A DNA stretch of 64,000 nucleotides, taken from NCBI RefSeq assembly GCF_020382885.2, contig NC_058508.1, forward strand, positions 1,294,055-1,358,054, read 5' to 3'. Source of the stretch: Scatophagus argus (taxonomy: Eukaryota; Chordata; Actinopteri; Scatophagidae). Shown in pieces: positions 11,276 to 22,026 of the stretch (position 1 is the stretch's first letter; each line of letters starts with the position of its first letter). Under the pieces are notes generated by a model that ran no database searches, was not told the origin of the DNA, and saw only the letters and a list, made by a program, of their open reading frames with translations. Made by a program: the position numbers and the translations under genes.

Positions 11276-12839
11276 TGTGTCGTATCTGCCAAGGCCCACA
11301 GCTTACAGAAAGAATGGACAGTGGAAAAGTGACAGAAGGTTGTCTGTAGAGGACATCCTGGGCTTTCCAGTGATATGTCATGTGATGGGTTTGCATGAAG
11401 GGAACTTTACTTTTTTTCTTTATCAAGATGGCCGCCATACCAACAACCACATTTTATGGAAAGAGGAGAGGTAAGTCAAATATTCTTTATCTGTTGATAT
11501 TTTTTCCATGATAATTATATATATTCTTGTTTATTGACATATCAGTAACAATATTTTTACATCTGAAAACAGTTTTATTGTTTCTGTTTTGAAATAACAG
11601 TAATTTAATGAATGTCAATTGTAGTGGACACCAGGATCATTTTAATGTATTTAATGACTGCACATTGTTGAGAAAAAAGTGAAGCAGAGAGGATTCTATA
11701 CGGGAAAATAGAGTGAGATTCAGATTTGGAGCTGCCAGATGAGGAAAAGGATGAGGATGAGTATCAGCCTGTGATAGGGGAAGATGGGGATGAAGAGGGA
11801 GAGGAAGAAAATGCAGGAGACAGAGTCAGAGAGAGACCAGGAAAGTCATCGTGCTCTGTGGGCCAGGACTAACTTGTATGTTTTAATTGGTTTCAGCCGA
11901 TTGTATTCAATCTTATTGTCATTTTTAGAGTTTTGTAATATTTGTACTATGTGTAACTGCTGTTAAATATATGTAAGTTTTCTATATGCTCATGATTTTG
12001 GTCAATAGGGAGTAATATCACATCCATGACAATGAAATTACTGCATTAATCCAAATTGATGTGTAAAAAATTTAACTGGTACTCCTTTTATTAACTTGAA
12101 TTTATTTGTGTTTTTTTTTCTTCATCCATCATAATAGATTCACACCTGTGCTACCTGGGTTTCCTGCCTTTCAACATGACTGCTAAAATATGCAGAGGAA
12201 AAAGAAATGCAGAACTGCTTATGTTCTTATGTCTTATTCTATAGTTCACTGTTGAGTTAAATACAATTGGTTTTTTGTCCTTGCGAGCTACAAGCAACAA
12301 GCAACAGAAAAGTGATACAGAATTTTACTGTTTTTGATCAAAGTAAATGTGTTCTTTGGTTAATATCACTCTAAAGACATAATCTGTTCATTTTTTATAT
12401 TCTGAATTCACTTCTATTTTCACACGGAAATCGTCCTGTTGTACTCCACAGTGGACATGATGTGAAATTAAAATGCTAAATATATTCAAAAAAATCAAAA
12501 TTGTATGATGTTTTTTTTTAGGTCCAAATAGATAGGAAATCACACAAAAAAAGAAACTGTAAGACACTTTTTTTTCTTCAGTTCTCAGGAGGAGATGCAC
12601 TGGGCTGTACTGTATGTGTGGCTACTTTGTGGTTATGTGGGCTCTTTCTAGTAGATAGGCTTGTGCTACATATCACATCTTATATGCAGCTTTGATTTCG
12701 TATTTGTTCATTTCAGTTCATTTGTGTGGGGTGGATGAATTTGTGCAGGTAATTTTGAACTCTGCTGGCTGAGGGGAGCAAAGAATGGCCTCCAGAAACT
12801 TTTTGAGCAAGAGTTGTTCAAGGTCAAGGTCAAGGAGAT
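11276..12839 (+). other. Unassigned spacer, copy A
   Basis: Non-coding by eye. A short open stretch at about 11,700-11,865 would code an acidic peptide (ELPDEEKDEDEYQPV), which recalls the acidic N-termini of piggyBac-type transposases but is too short to assign. ATGGCCGCC followed by a donor-like AGAG|GTAAGT occurs at 11,429-11,475. Shared with about 39,930-41,492 and inverted at about 56,816-58,344. Confidence 0.35.
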
Positions 12840-13215
12840 TTTTTTTTATTGTCATTACAACCGTGTGTGTAGTGCATACAGCCATGACACAACGTTCCTC
12901 CAGGATACTACATGGTGCTTAAAAAAGGAGTACAAATATTGAGTATAGAGATAAAAAAAAAGCATGAGTCCGAAATACAACAGTACAATAAAAGTATAGA
13001 CAACAAGACAATAAACGCACTGTGATGAATTCTGAACTGAAGTCTATGAACAGCATTAGCACATATGTCCTTATTGTCCAGGTGGGTGACGGGCAGATGG
13101 AGGGTGGTGGCAAAGCCATCGTCTGTAGAGCAGTTGGGACGATATGCAAACTGCAGCGGGTCCAGTGAGGCCGGCAACAGGGTCTTGATGTGACTCATAA
13201 CAAGCGTCTCGAAGC
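12840..13215 (-). mobile_element. Internally deleted LINE fragment with 3' tail, copy A
   Basis: The minus strand codes [20 protein letters not shown] and then STDD, an RT block 1-2 region of a fish LINE. After a short stretch it jumps to a 3' end: GTCATGGCTGTATGCACTAC, AATGACAATAAAA, CTCCTTGACCTTGACC tail. Nearly all of the RT is missing. It may be the same family as the fragment at 10,784. Copies: 41,493-41,868 (-) and 56,500-56,815 (+). Confidence 0.7.
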
Positions 13216-13244
13216 ACTTTTATATTTGTATGTATATTTGTATA

Positions 13245-14268
13245 TGTGACCAGTTCATAGAATGACAGGACACGAAAAATTATTTAGTTGTGGTTCTTTA
13301 ATACCCCGACTGTCTTCGAACAAGAACAGCATTAACTTACCGGTAGTTAAATTTTGGGGTACATGGCTGTCAGAACATGATAAAACAAACCAAAGTAGAC
13401 AAAACAAAACAGACAACAGTAGTGGCCAAATCCTCTCCTATATGAACAGGAAATAAACATACATGAACACATTTCTAGCCACTTTTCACATTGTCACTGA
13501 CATTTTTTGTCATACACGTCAGGTTTTAACATGCATATGCAAAACATATAATTTTTAAACCCAAATCCACTCATACTGTAACCAGAACACAGTAAATGTG
13601 TGCACTTACTCCTAACCTGTAGCTTGAGAGCCCTGTCCCTCTCTCGGACGTAGCACACACACAGCTCCCTATCTCCCCTCTACATGGGTAACAACACACG
13701 ATATGATAAACAATTTATTATTATTTAACACTGTAAATATCTTAATGACGATTTCATTAAACTATCTATAGGGACTTACGCTGACGCGGGACAATCGGGG
13801 TCTGCTCCCAGCGCAACGTAGACTAAATACACACCTCGACCGACGTGAAACAGGAGCAAAGTCACATATGTGCTCAGTTGGCTCACCGCACTCCTATCGT
13901 CCAACGCCACCAAACACACTCCCAGCGGAACACGGCTATCTGGTTCTCCTTGCACACATGCGATAAACACACACATTCGCCATTGCTTGTGTGGCGGCGC
14001 GAGGGCGAGACCTCCGCGTGCTAGAGAAAAGGGGCTATGGAAATCGACACCAGTTCCCAGACAACGCCACCCTGGCAGTTTCACCCAGGGAATTCTTTGC
14101 GTCCTGCCACAATCGTGCTCGGAAGACGACTGTTTGCACGTACATAGGTCTCATGTGATCTCCGTGCCCTCGCGAGATTCTCAGTCCGGCTGGCCCCACA
14201 GCGACGTCACGCGTTACAACAGGACACTAATAAAAAAAAACATAGTAATCCCTATCCACTTGGTTACA
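13245..14268 (+). mobile_element. 1,024-bp TG...CA insertion, LTR-like, copy A
   Basis: It begins TGTGACCAG and ends CTTGGTTACA, so the ends are short inverted repeats of the TG...CA kind, with TATA repeated on both sides (13,241-13,244 and 14,269-14,272). Copy C has the uninterrupted empty site (TTTGTATATTTAGATT) near 56,468. The CpG-rich middle and an AATAAA near the right end fit a solo LTR of an LTR retrotransposon in plus orientation. No internal coding region is seen. The copy in B is at 41,898-42,921. A non-autonomous DNA transposon cannot be ruled out. Confidence 0.6.
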
Positions 14269-14272
14269 TATA

Positions 14273-15089
14273 TTTAGATTGTTACGAGTGCTGTGCTTAT
14301 CCGTCATTATTTGACTCATGGTTCAACTGTTCACAATTCATAGAAACATTGGTGTCTGGTCAAATAGTGACAATTATGTAAGCCCCCTGTTCAATGAATT
14401 TTGTGCAAATACTCAAAGTATGGATTTGAATCTTTTCCTGTGTTTTGTGTTCAGCCTCTGATTGTGAAGGAAAAGGCAGAGAACCTCATACACCAACCAT
14501 TATTTGGTTTAGTGTAATAGATTATCAGCACTGGCCAACTACATGGGCATTTCACAAAGGACTTCAAATTTATGCAAAGTAAATGAGTCTAGCCAAGGAT
14601 TTATTCAACACATGTCAAAAAGGAAAACAAGCTGAGCATGTCAAAATATTCAGTCTCTTTAACTAAAGGGAAGAACTTGTGCAGTTCTACTGGGAACAGG
14701 AATGAGTGCAGACAACAATCATACTGACTCCAAGCAATACCTGAACCTTGGAGACAGATATTCATTTAGTGTTTAAAGATTTAGGTAGTAGATTAATGGT
14801 CGTTCATTAAATATTCTTTTTGAGTTGAGCAAAAAGAAACTCTCCAGCCATGTGGCTCTATGGCTCCTATACATTACCTTCTCTCTACTCTCAGGGTTTC
14901 TATTCTCTGCACCCAAGAGGAAGAAACTTGCTCTAAAATCACTCCTTTTTTTCCCTGCTAATCAGCAAAAGAAACTGCAAGGTTCTGAATCAAATTATTT
15001 TGATCATCTGGACAACCCACCCTATTCACCATAACATGAAAAGATGAACTCAAAGGATTTCTACAGTCTCATCTAGGTGGGTGCAGTAA
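14273..15089 (+). other. Spacer before the LTR-retroelement remnant, copy A
   Basis: AT-rich sequence matching, inverted, 53,500-53,554 together with 55,722-56,467 in copy C. No coding sequence I can support. Copy B diverges at the position equivalent to 14,528. Confidence 0.4.
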
Positions 15090-16395
15090 CACAGAACTCC
15101 AAGAGCTCATGTGCACAAAACAGAATGACAATGAGACACCACAACAGTTCTTGTAGCGAGTTATCGGCCTCAAACAAAAGATTTTGTTCGCTTCCAAATA
15201 CACTGACAAAGATGTGAAATACAATACAAGCACAGTTCAAGACATTTTTCTCCACACAATATATCAGGGTCTTGGCCACAAGCATGATGACATACGTCGA
15301 GAGCTGAAACCCCTGCTCTCAGACAGCAACGCGTCTGATGAGACAATCCTAAAACAAATGATGAAGATAACAACCACTGAGAACAAGAGACAAAGACGTC
15401 TGGGGACAGTTGTGCGTCAGAAATATGTAAATATACATAGCACACAACTTGAAGCCACCGCAGCACAAGACAAGAGAACCAAAGTTGATGTGGAACCAGT
15501 CCCTGCCACGGGACAAGCAGTGACTGGGCCTCCCTCACAGTCCCAACTGAGCCCACCCCACACTGCTGAGTGTGACATGTGTGACTCTAACATCAAAAAG
15601 ACTCAGTGAGCTGTAATGAAACAAAAGCAGAAAGACACCTATGAGCAAACATTTGCCCAATCCCCTCTTTCCCTGCCTGACAAGGAAGAGCTAGAGGTCC
15701 ATGCCGTGAATGGAGACATTCCTCCTTTTGATGGCTGGGTCCTCATCACAGTCAGCTTGAGTGGAAATGGCAGCTTCAGTGAATCCATAACAGTACCTTT
15801 CCTTGTCTGCAGTGTTCCACTTGGCCAGCCACTACTTGGATTCAATGTGCTGGAGGAAGTGGTCCGAAGTCGACCAGCAGAACTCGTCTCAGCTTTTATC
15901 GCTCTCCTTGCTGATGCAATGTCAATGCCTACTGAGAAAGCTGAGTCACTAGAGACCTTTATTCAAGCTGGCAAAACATCTGCGCATCATGGACGGCTGC
16001 GGACTGGCACTCATGATACGATTATTCCAGCTGGACAAGTAGCTTGGATAAAATGCCAGGTTCCATCTGCTATCGATCGACCAGATCTTCTTTTATTTGA
16101 ACCTAATGAAGATGATGCACACTTGTCAGAGTTAATGGTAGGAGAGGGCCTACTGAAAGTGCAGAGTTCAAAGAGACCCTATGTTACTATCAGAGTAAAG
16201 AATAGCGCAAAACATTCAGTCACTATACCAAGAAAGACAGCCCTAGGTAGTGTTCAGACTGTGGCAAAGGTGATTCAAAAAGACCCACTGGAGGGATCCA
16301 AGACAAGAACAGCGGTCAGTAACGCTCCAGTAACAACCACTACAACCAGTCCAGTCTTGTGGCAGCCTCCAGACTCTATGCACAGTAAGTGCTAA
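15090..16395 (+). mobile_element. LTR-retrotransposon gag/protease remnant, copy A
   Basis: Open stretches at 15,184-15,609 and 15,616-16,395 look like the gag C-terminus and the region around the protease of a Ty3/gypsy-like fish retroelement. The clearer protease core (LLDTGVQVSMIE) is seen in the sister copy at 51,996-53,500. The family call is moderate. The element is a fossil: no reverse transcriptase or integrase remains, and it is broken in several places. It is older than the A-C duplication, because both copies share it. Confidence 0.5.
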
Positions 16396-16558
16396 ACTGT
16401 TGCCGGTAATGAAAGTTTGGAAATGCATTCAAATCAATTTAAATGGATAATTATTTAGCATGGATTTTGTATTTAGTATTGATGTAAACATGTATTCTGT
16501 ATATGGAGATTTAGTTTCTAATGGGTATTTGTTTGACATGGAAATTGAAATACATATG

Positions 16559-17890
16559 TTACATGACCCCATAGCTAGAGTTTTTGTCCGGGGTTTGGGT
16601 CGCCGGGATCCCGGTCCACAGCTGCCGCCCAAACCACATTGCACCGGCCCCTTCTGAACCCTCTCGCGGGTGTGAGCAAGCCCACACCAGCTTGCCGCCT
16701 CACACCATGGGCAACTCCAGAGTAGAAGAGAGTCCAGCCTCTCTCCAGGAGTTGGGTTCCAGAGCCCAGGCTGTGCGTGGAAGTGAGCCCGACTATCTCT
16801 AGCCGGTGCCGCTCAATTTCCTGCACAAGCTCGGGCTCTTTCAATGCCCACGTGGGCGACGACAGTGATACCTGGAGGGGCGTGATTGGGAGGAACGGCC
16901 TCCCTGATCTGAATCCGAGTGGTGTTCTGTTGTTGGACTTCTGTGCTAGCCACAGTGTGTCCATAACGAACACCATGTTCAAGCATAATGATGTCCATCG
17001 GTGCACATGGCACCAGGACACCCTGGGCCGGAGGTCAATGATTGACTTTGTGGTTGTGTCATCTGGCCTTCGGCCATATGTTTTGGACACTCGGGTGAAG
17101 AGAGGGGCTGAGCTGTCCACCGATCACCACCTGGTGGTGAGCTGGATCCGCTGGTGGAGGAGGAAGCCGGACAGACTTGGCAGACCCAAACGTGTTGTGA
17201 GGGTCTGCTGGGAACGTCTGGCGGAACCCTCCGTCAGAGGGGTTTTCAACTCACACCTCCGGGAGAACTTTGACCAGATTCCGAGGGAGGCTGGGGACAT
17301 TGAGTCCGAGTGGACCATGTTTTCCACCTCCATTGTGGAAGCTGCTGTTCGGAGCTGTGGCCGTAAGGTCTCTGGTGCCTGTCGTGGCGGCAATCCCCGA
17401 ACCCGGTGGTGGACACCGGAAGTAAGGGATGCCGTCAGGCTGAAGAAGGAGTCCTATCGAGCATGGTTGGCTTGTGGGACTCCTGAGGCAGCTGACGGGT
17501 ATCGGAGGGCCAAGTGTGCGGCAGCCCGAGCGGTTGCGGAAGCAAAAACTCGGGTCTGGGAAGAGTTTGGGGAGGCCATGGAGGAGGACTATTGGTCGGC
17601 CTCGAGGAAATTCTGGCAAACCATCCGGCGCCTCAGGAGGGGGAAGCAGTGCCCTGCTAATACTGTTTACAGTGGAAGTGGGGAGCTGCTGACTTCGACT
17701 GGGGATATTGTCGGAAGGTGGAAGGAATACTTCACGCTGGAGGGCCTGGGAACGCCTTGGGGTCCACCCGGAAGAGCTGGAGGAAGTGTCTGGGGAGAGG
17801 GAAGTCTGGGTATCCCTGCTCAAGCTGCTGCCCCCGCGACCCGGTCCCGGATAAAGCGGAAGAAGATGGATGGATGGATGTTACATGACA
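16559..17890 (+). repeat. 12-bp target-site duplication ATGTTACATGAC around a LINE
   Basis: ATGTTACATGAC occurs at about 16,556-16,567 and again at about 17,878-17,889. Copy C has it once (near 51,830, inverted) in otherwise continuous sequence, so the insertion happened in A after the duplication or in A's lineage only. Confidence 0.9.
16568..17878 (+). mobile_element. Twin-primed, internally deleted APE-type LINE
   Basis: A 1.3-kb LINE copy with a GGATGGATGG tail. From about 16,840 to 17,730 the plus strand codes the endonuclease C-terminus and linker ([78 protein letters not shown]). The first part, 16,575-16,840, carries the endonuclease N-terminus on the minus strand ([33 protein letters not shown]), so the 5' part is inverted: the mark of twin priming. 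After GRWKEYF the frame jumps to the 3' end (CCCCCGCGACCCGG...GATGGATGG), so the RT domain is missing. The clade (RTE-like or other) is not decided. Confidence 0.85.
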
Positions 17891-18040
17891 TTAGACATAA
17901 AGTATACACTGCATGTAAAGATGATTCTTAAAGGGAAAATGTACCTATTCAGGGAAATGTTTAATAAAATAACTGCAGAGAGCGCAAATACGCTGTTGCC
18001 CTTCCTCATCTTTATTCTCCTGATTTTCAGGATATTTATC
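17890..18040 (+). other. Short unassigned segment between LINE and LTR-like block
   Basis: It matches 51,673-51,840 inverted. Nothing coding is seen. Confidence 0.4.
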
Positions 18041-18702
18041 TGTTCTTATGGTGCCGTCTCGGTGGTACCCGCTACATATAGCCCATTTTTACAAGCAGTT
18101 TGTCTCAAAGAGCTTTACATAACATCATAGCAACATCCTCTGCCCTTTGACCCTCACATCAACGAAGGAAAAACTCCCAGATAAACCTTTAACAAGGAAA
18201 AATGGAAGAAACCTCAGGATGAGCAATAGAGGAGGGATCCCTCACCCAGGGCGGGCAGATGTGCAATGGATGTTGTGCAGGCAAGCAGTTAACAACATGA
18301 GATATGGGATAGATGGGGAATGGTCAGTGTAGATGGGGTTAAAGTTAAAGACTTGTGGCCTAAATCTTGAGATAAAAGAGAGTAAAATAATTAAGCTTTG
18401 TTATATACTCCCTTTGGTGACCAGGACACCAACAAGAGCCTGGAGTAGCTGTCACTGTAGCGACGGTGCACAGGGAAAAAGCCTGGAGGTGTGCAGCAAG
18501 GATGCTTTTATTACCTGGATGACATGACTAAAAGGGAATGGGGACCCCCAGTGGCTCTCAGCCAACTTAAACTAAACCTCACACCTAGGTATGGAGAGTG
18601 AGGTTTTGGCACTCATTCAAACAAAGGGTTGTAAAACCCTATCTTCAATCTTGTGGGGATCTCTCTATCATGAATCTCAGCATATGGCATGAGATCCCAA
18701 CA
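18041..18702 (-). mobile_element. LTR-like block, copy A
   Basis: On the minus strand it starts TGTTGGGATCTC and ends ATAAGAACA, with AATAAAAG (AGGTAATAAAAGC) near 18,507-18,520, as in an LTR. Its beginning resembles that of the 2,159-bp element in copy C (TGTTGGGATCTC), and both share a region like GGTAATAAAAG...TCCAGGCTC. No clear target-site duplication is seen, so it may be one end of a degraded element. The copy in C is 51,012-51,672. A LINE-tail-like block (18,080-18,310) lies inside it. Confidence 0.45.
18080..18310 (-). repeat. L2 LINE 3'-tail fragment inside the LTR-like block
   Basis: Read on the minus strand it has CATCCATTGCACATCTGCCC, GAGGGATCCCTCCTCTATTG, GGAGTTTTTCCTTCG, AGCTCTTTGAGACAAACTGC and TTGTAAAAATGGGC. 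This closely parallels the tail of the L2 at 4,620-4,830. Copy C has it at 51,415-51,645. Confidence 0.8.
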
Positions 18703-19235
18703 TTCACTATAAATTTAAAGATTAGATCAGATGCAACTCCCTCTGTAGAAATGTCTCTCCCGCAGTCCCTCTTTCAATTGATCTGCAGCCTTCCAGTTCT
18801 TTGCTAAGTCTTTTAGCTGTATGTTTCCAGTAGTTATTTATTTGTTGTTTTGGACCAGGTTCCTTCAACAGTGCAATTCAAAAGGCACATTGCTGGACCA
18901 CAATGAACAGCAGAGTCAATGACTTTTCCCAGGATTTCTGTAACATTTTCCCAAAAGGGATGTACTTTAGCACAAACCATTATCATATTATAGAAAGTGC
19001 CTTTATCATGGTTGTAGTGTCAAAAAAGATTAGTCAAATACTCTCATTATATACAGAAATGTAGTATGCAGTATAAAGAAATGTATGTAAAGTTGAGCAA
19101 ACGTTCTCAGTTTTTTTGTCATGTGGATTTCTCATATCGTCTTAAGTTCTAATATCTTTGGATATCCATCAATTTTAAATGGTCTCCCATGGAACATCAG
19201 AGTAAGCTTAATAACCTTAGTAAGTACCTTGCACC
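18703..19235 (+). other. Unique spacer right of copy A
   Basis: The duplication with copy C ends at about 18,712. AT-rich, with no coding sequence or recognised repeat. Confidence 0.4.
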
Positions 19236-20090
19236 AGGGACGTGCAGAGACCTCTGGTGGGGCAGGGGCTCAGTTTATAAAAAAGGGCACAAAACATTTC
19301 AAGCAATTGAACTTTATTTAAAACTGAATTTCAATAACAACTTCTTTTGATGCTGAATATTGGTCCTCAAAGCAGCAGTTTTCGGCTTGCCATGTTCTTG
19401 TAAATGTCTATGACAACACTGTGTTCAATTGATAAAAGCTTCATCATACTTTAGATTGAATTTTAGGACATGGGCAGGGTCAGTTGGGTGCTGTAAGTGG
19501 AGTATATTTTGGAATGACGCCTCGCATACAGCTTCTCCTCGCTGTGCTTCACAACTTCCCTCTTCCTTTTCTGTTTTTGGATTTTCTACATACACACTTT
19601 CTGCACTCTCTTCCTCACTTTCTGCACTCTCCACCTCCTCCATATCCTGCACACTTCCTGTGCCTCCTTCAGTAACTCCTGCTTCTGCCTCAACCTTTCC
19701 ATCTGCCCTTTCCACCCCTGAAAACAAGAATGTTGTTATTTACTATTTAGTAGCCCATTCATCAATCACTGCTACTTAAGAAACTGGTACATTATTAGTT
19801 CAGAACTGACAAGGTGCATCTGACTTTAATAAATGCGTACTGCTAACATGTTATACTGCATCTGTTGCAATAATATAAATATAATATTGCAATAATCTGT
19901 TGATGCAATAATATGATTTTAGAAACAAGACATGTCAGATGGTTCTTGTTCATTCTGAAGTGAAGAGTTTTCTAACCTGTGGTTGTCTTTGTAACCCAGC
20001 TGGTCAAAGATCCACTGCCTTTTGCTGCCTCCCGCAACTCCTTCTCCCTCTGCTTTTTATTCCTCTCTTTACGAGGCATCTTTCCACTGC
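19236..20090 (-). pseudogene. Fragment of a hAT/ZMYM1-like transposase gene
   Basis: Minus strand. A short exon at about 19,976-20,083 codes MPRKERNKKQREKELREAAK and then GSGSLTSWVTKT, followed by a donor. A second exon starting at 19,717 (acceptor TTTTCAG) codes an acidic linker rich in Glu and Ser (SAESEEESAESVYVENPK). A basic start followed by SLxxWV is what I know from ZMYM1-like hAT proteins. The plus-strand edge CAGGGACGTGCAGAGACC at 19,236 resembles a hAT terminus, which begins CAGGG. The DDE domain is missing. The assignment is tentative. Confidence 0.4.
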
Positions 20091-20192
20091 AGAATTCAAT
20101 GTGTTTTATAGGTCAACATATAATGCATAAGAAACCTAGACACACTATAAACTAACTTGAAATTCTCCTTTATTAGCTAGACATCTTGGGCT

Positions 20193-20228
<36 letters not shown>

Positions 20229-20949
20229 ATTTAGTAATATGTATTATGCTATTTAAATAACGATGACAGGATAGGGCTTTTTGACTGTTTGCAAAATAGT
20301 TGTATGTGGGCTACTGGTGAATATTTTATGGATGTTCATATCCATGCACTTGGAAGAAGAATGAGAAGAGCTAAACCTGTTGTCAGTGCAAGATGAATCA
20401 GGGTATTACTAATAGCTGGTGATAGCTATAGACTGTATAGTAGCAGGGCATTGTATCTTAGTGATTTTTCAGAACCACTTTTTAGCCTTGTCATAGCCAA
20501 GTTCCAACTAGCTCTGTTGATAAGCTGGTGTCGCAGTTTCACGTGATCCTATGTTCGTGACAAAGACAAGGGCGTGCGTAATGGAACAGAACAATTTGGA
20601 ATCGGGTTCATTCAACTGTCATGCGTGCAGATTATCGTGTTATGGCGATTTAGAAAAGGTTTGCCTACTCCGCCTGCTTTATGAATTAAGTCAACTAACT
20701 TAAGGTTAAGTCAGGGCTACTATAAAATGGTAGTAGAGCCTGGTTCATCTTCTAGAATATTCGAAGCTGCCACATTACTAAATCGATGAGGTTGCTCTAC
20801 ATTACACAACCCAATGCAACAGCCCTAAACAATGTATTAACTTGTCCTTTCATGAATCATACAACATGAATGGTCAGAAAAGGAATGAACACTGTGATTC
20901 ACTGCGACCTTACCATGCGCCTCTCCTTCTTGCATCGTCTCACTTGATG
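20091..20949 (+). other. Unassigned spacer with a poly-T tract
   Basis: A T-run lies at about 20,198-20,224. Otherwise mixed sequence with no supported gene. It may hold the far end of the hAT fragment, but no matching terminus is seen. Confidence 0.3.
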
Positions 20950-20964
20950 GACGTATGCACACGC

Positions 20965-21085
20965 TTTTAATCTACTCAACCGCTGGGTTATGAAATGTTT
21001 AACCCATTATGGGTTATTTATATGAGATTTGGGTTACTTTGGGTTATTTTTGTTCACCTCATGCGCTGGGTCAAAATCCATCAAC
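20965..21085 (+). repeat. Left subterminal region of the EnSpm-like element
   Basis: Repeated GGGTTA/TAACCC words (CTGGGTTATG, TTAACCCATT, ATGGGTTATT, TTGGGTTACT, TTGGGTTATT, CTGGGTCAAA), the same vocabulary as the right terminus at 33,720-33,848. The TIR match is imperfect. Confidence 0.5.
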
Positions 21086-21093
21086 CAAACATA

Positions 21094-21478
21094 CAACCCC
21101 TGGCAAAAAATATGGAATCACCAGTCTTTGATGAGCACTCAGTCAAACATTTTATTCTGTAGATCAAACTCACATCAAAAATATGAAGCAATAATGAGAT
21201 CATTCAAAACCTCAACATTAAGTGATTCCAAATTTATTTCCTCAGAATTGAGTGATTCCATATTTCTTTCCAAGCACTTGCTCTATAAAAGTAACATTTA
21301 CTGACTACCACAGTGATTTTTGTTCATTTCTTTTAGTGTTTCTGAATGGCAAGGAGCTGCACTTTTGAATGATCTCATTATTGCTTCATATTTTTGATGT
21401 GAGTTTGATCTACAGAATAAAATGTTTGACTGAGTGCTCATCAAAGACTGGTGATTCCATATTTTTTGCCAGGGGTTG
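21094..21478 (+). mobile_element. Tc1/mariner-type MITE with long inverted ends
   Basis: 385 bp, flanked by TA on both sides (21,092-21,093 and 21,479-21,480). The ends are inverted repeats that begin CAACCCCTGGCAAAAAATAT and extend more than 100 bp. The insert is non-coding, and short frames on both strands are mirror images of the arms. Removing it restores a continuous sequence ACCAAACA-TA-CATCAG. Moved by a mariner-type transposase supplied elsewhere. Confidence 0.85.
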
Positions 21479-21480
21479 TA

Positions 21481-22023
21481 CATCAGTTTGACTGTGCACC
21501 TGGGTTGTTTGCGCCTCCGACGTCATCACGTGGACAAACGCGCTCCACCACGAATCGGAATCCACACATCGCGCCGGGCTACATCACCGAGCGGTCACGG
21601 CCACGCATATTAGCACCAGAGAACCTGACTGATCATCCTACTGGCGAGGCAAATTCATAATAAAAGGTTTGTGCACACTACATATCTAATTCACATTGTC
21701 TGTGTTGCGTTACTAATTAAAGTAGTACGTTATCTTTATATTGTCCAGGCTAGTTGGTTGGTTTGGCTAACAACGTAGCAAAGATACTTTACGTAGCTAG
21801 CCATTTAGCCGTTATCATGGAAGCACACACGGATATAAGTTACCTTTTCTGTTTGGTTTCGGCCATTTACCGAATGAATTAATGAAACTAGTTCATAATG
21901 TCCATGGGCGTATGGTCATGTTTATTTTGAGTTCGCCAGCTAGCCAGCTGGTTCGCTAACGTTAGCTAGCAGGCTAATATGCCAGCTAGTTAGTTTGCTA
22001 GCTATCAGGTTGTTTGCAGTCAC
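21481..22023 (+). other. CpG-bearing region upstream of the SAM gene, possible 5' exon
   Basis: A GC-richer stretch (about 21,500-21,660) ending in AATAAAAG|GTTTGTG, which could be a non-coding first exon and donor for the SAM gene and transposase. The following sequence has several GCTAGC/TTAGC words. No coding sequence can be supported. Confidence 0.3.
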
Positions 22024-22026
22024 TGA

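Larger units (their letters stand above)
1..14528 (+). repeat. Segmental duplication, copy A (direct partner of 28,342-43,181)
   Basis: Bases 1 onward are the same, with rare differences, as bases 28,342 onward. The offset is 28,341 at the left, 28,652 near 7,000 and 28,653-28,654 from 8,400 to 14,500. The offset changes are explained by an L2 insertion in A (1,417-4,848), a missing segment in A near 5,245 relative to 30,148-33,850, and small indels such as a CA microsatellite. The copy begins outside the window. From about 5,600 to 18,710 it also matches the reverse complement of 51,000-64,000. Identity was judged by eye over many blocks. Confidence 0.95.

Noticed and set aside
11690-11870. 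Acidic peptide recalling a piggyBac N-terminus (also near 40,344 and 57,790)
   Set aside because: Too short and interrupted, with no catalytic domain nearby. Acidic runs are common by chance in AG-rich DNA.
13776-14277. 102- and 135-codon overlapping frames on opposite strands (copies at 42,429-42,930)
   Set aside because: They lie wholly in the CpG-rich core of the TG...CA insertion. No family resemblance, and CpG-rich DNA lacks stops by composition.
17251-17823. 190-codon minus-strand frame
   Set aside because: Shadow of the LINE endonuclease/linker coding sequence on the plus strand.
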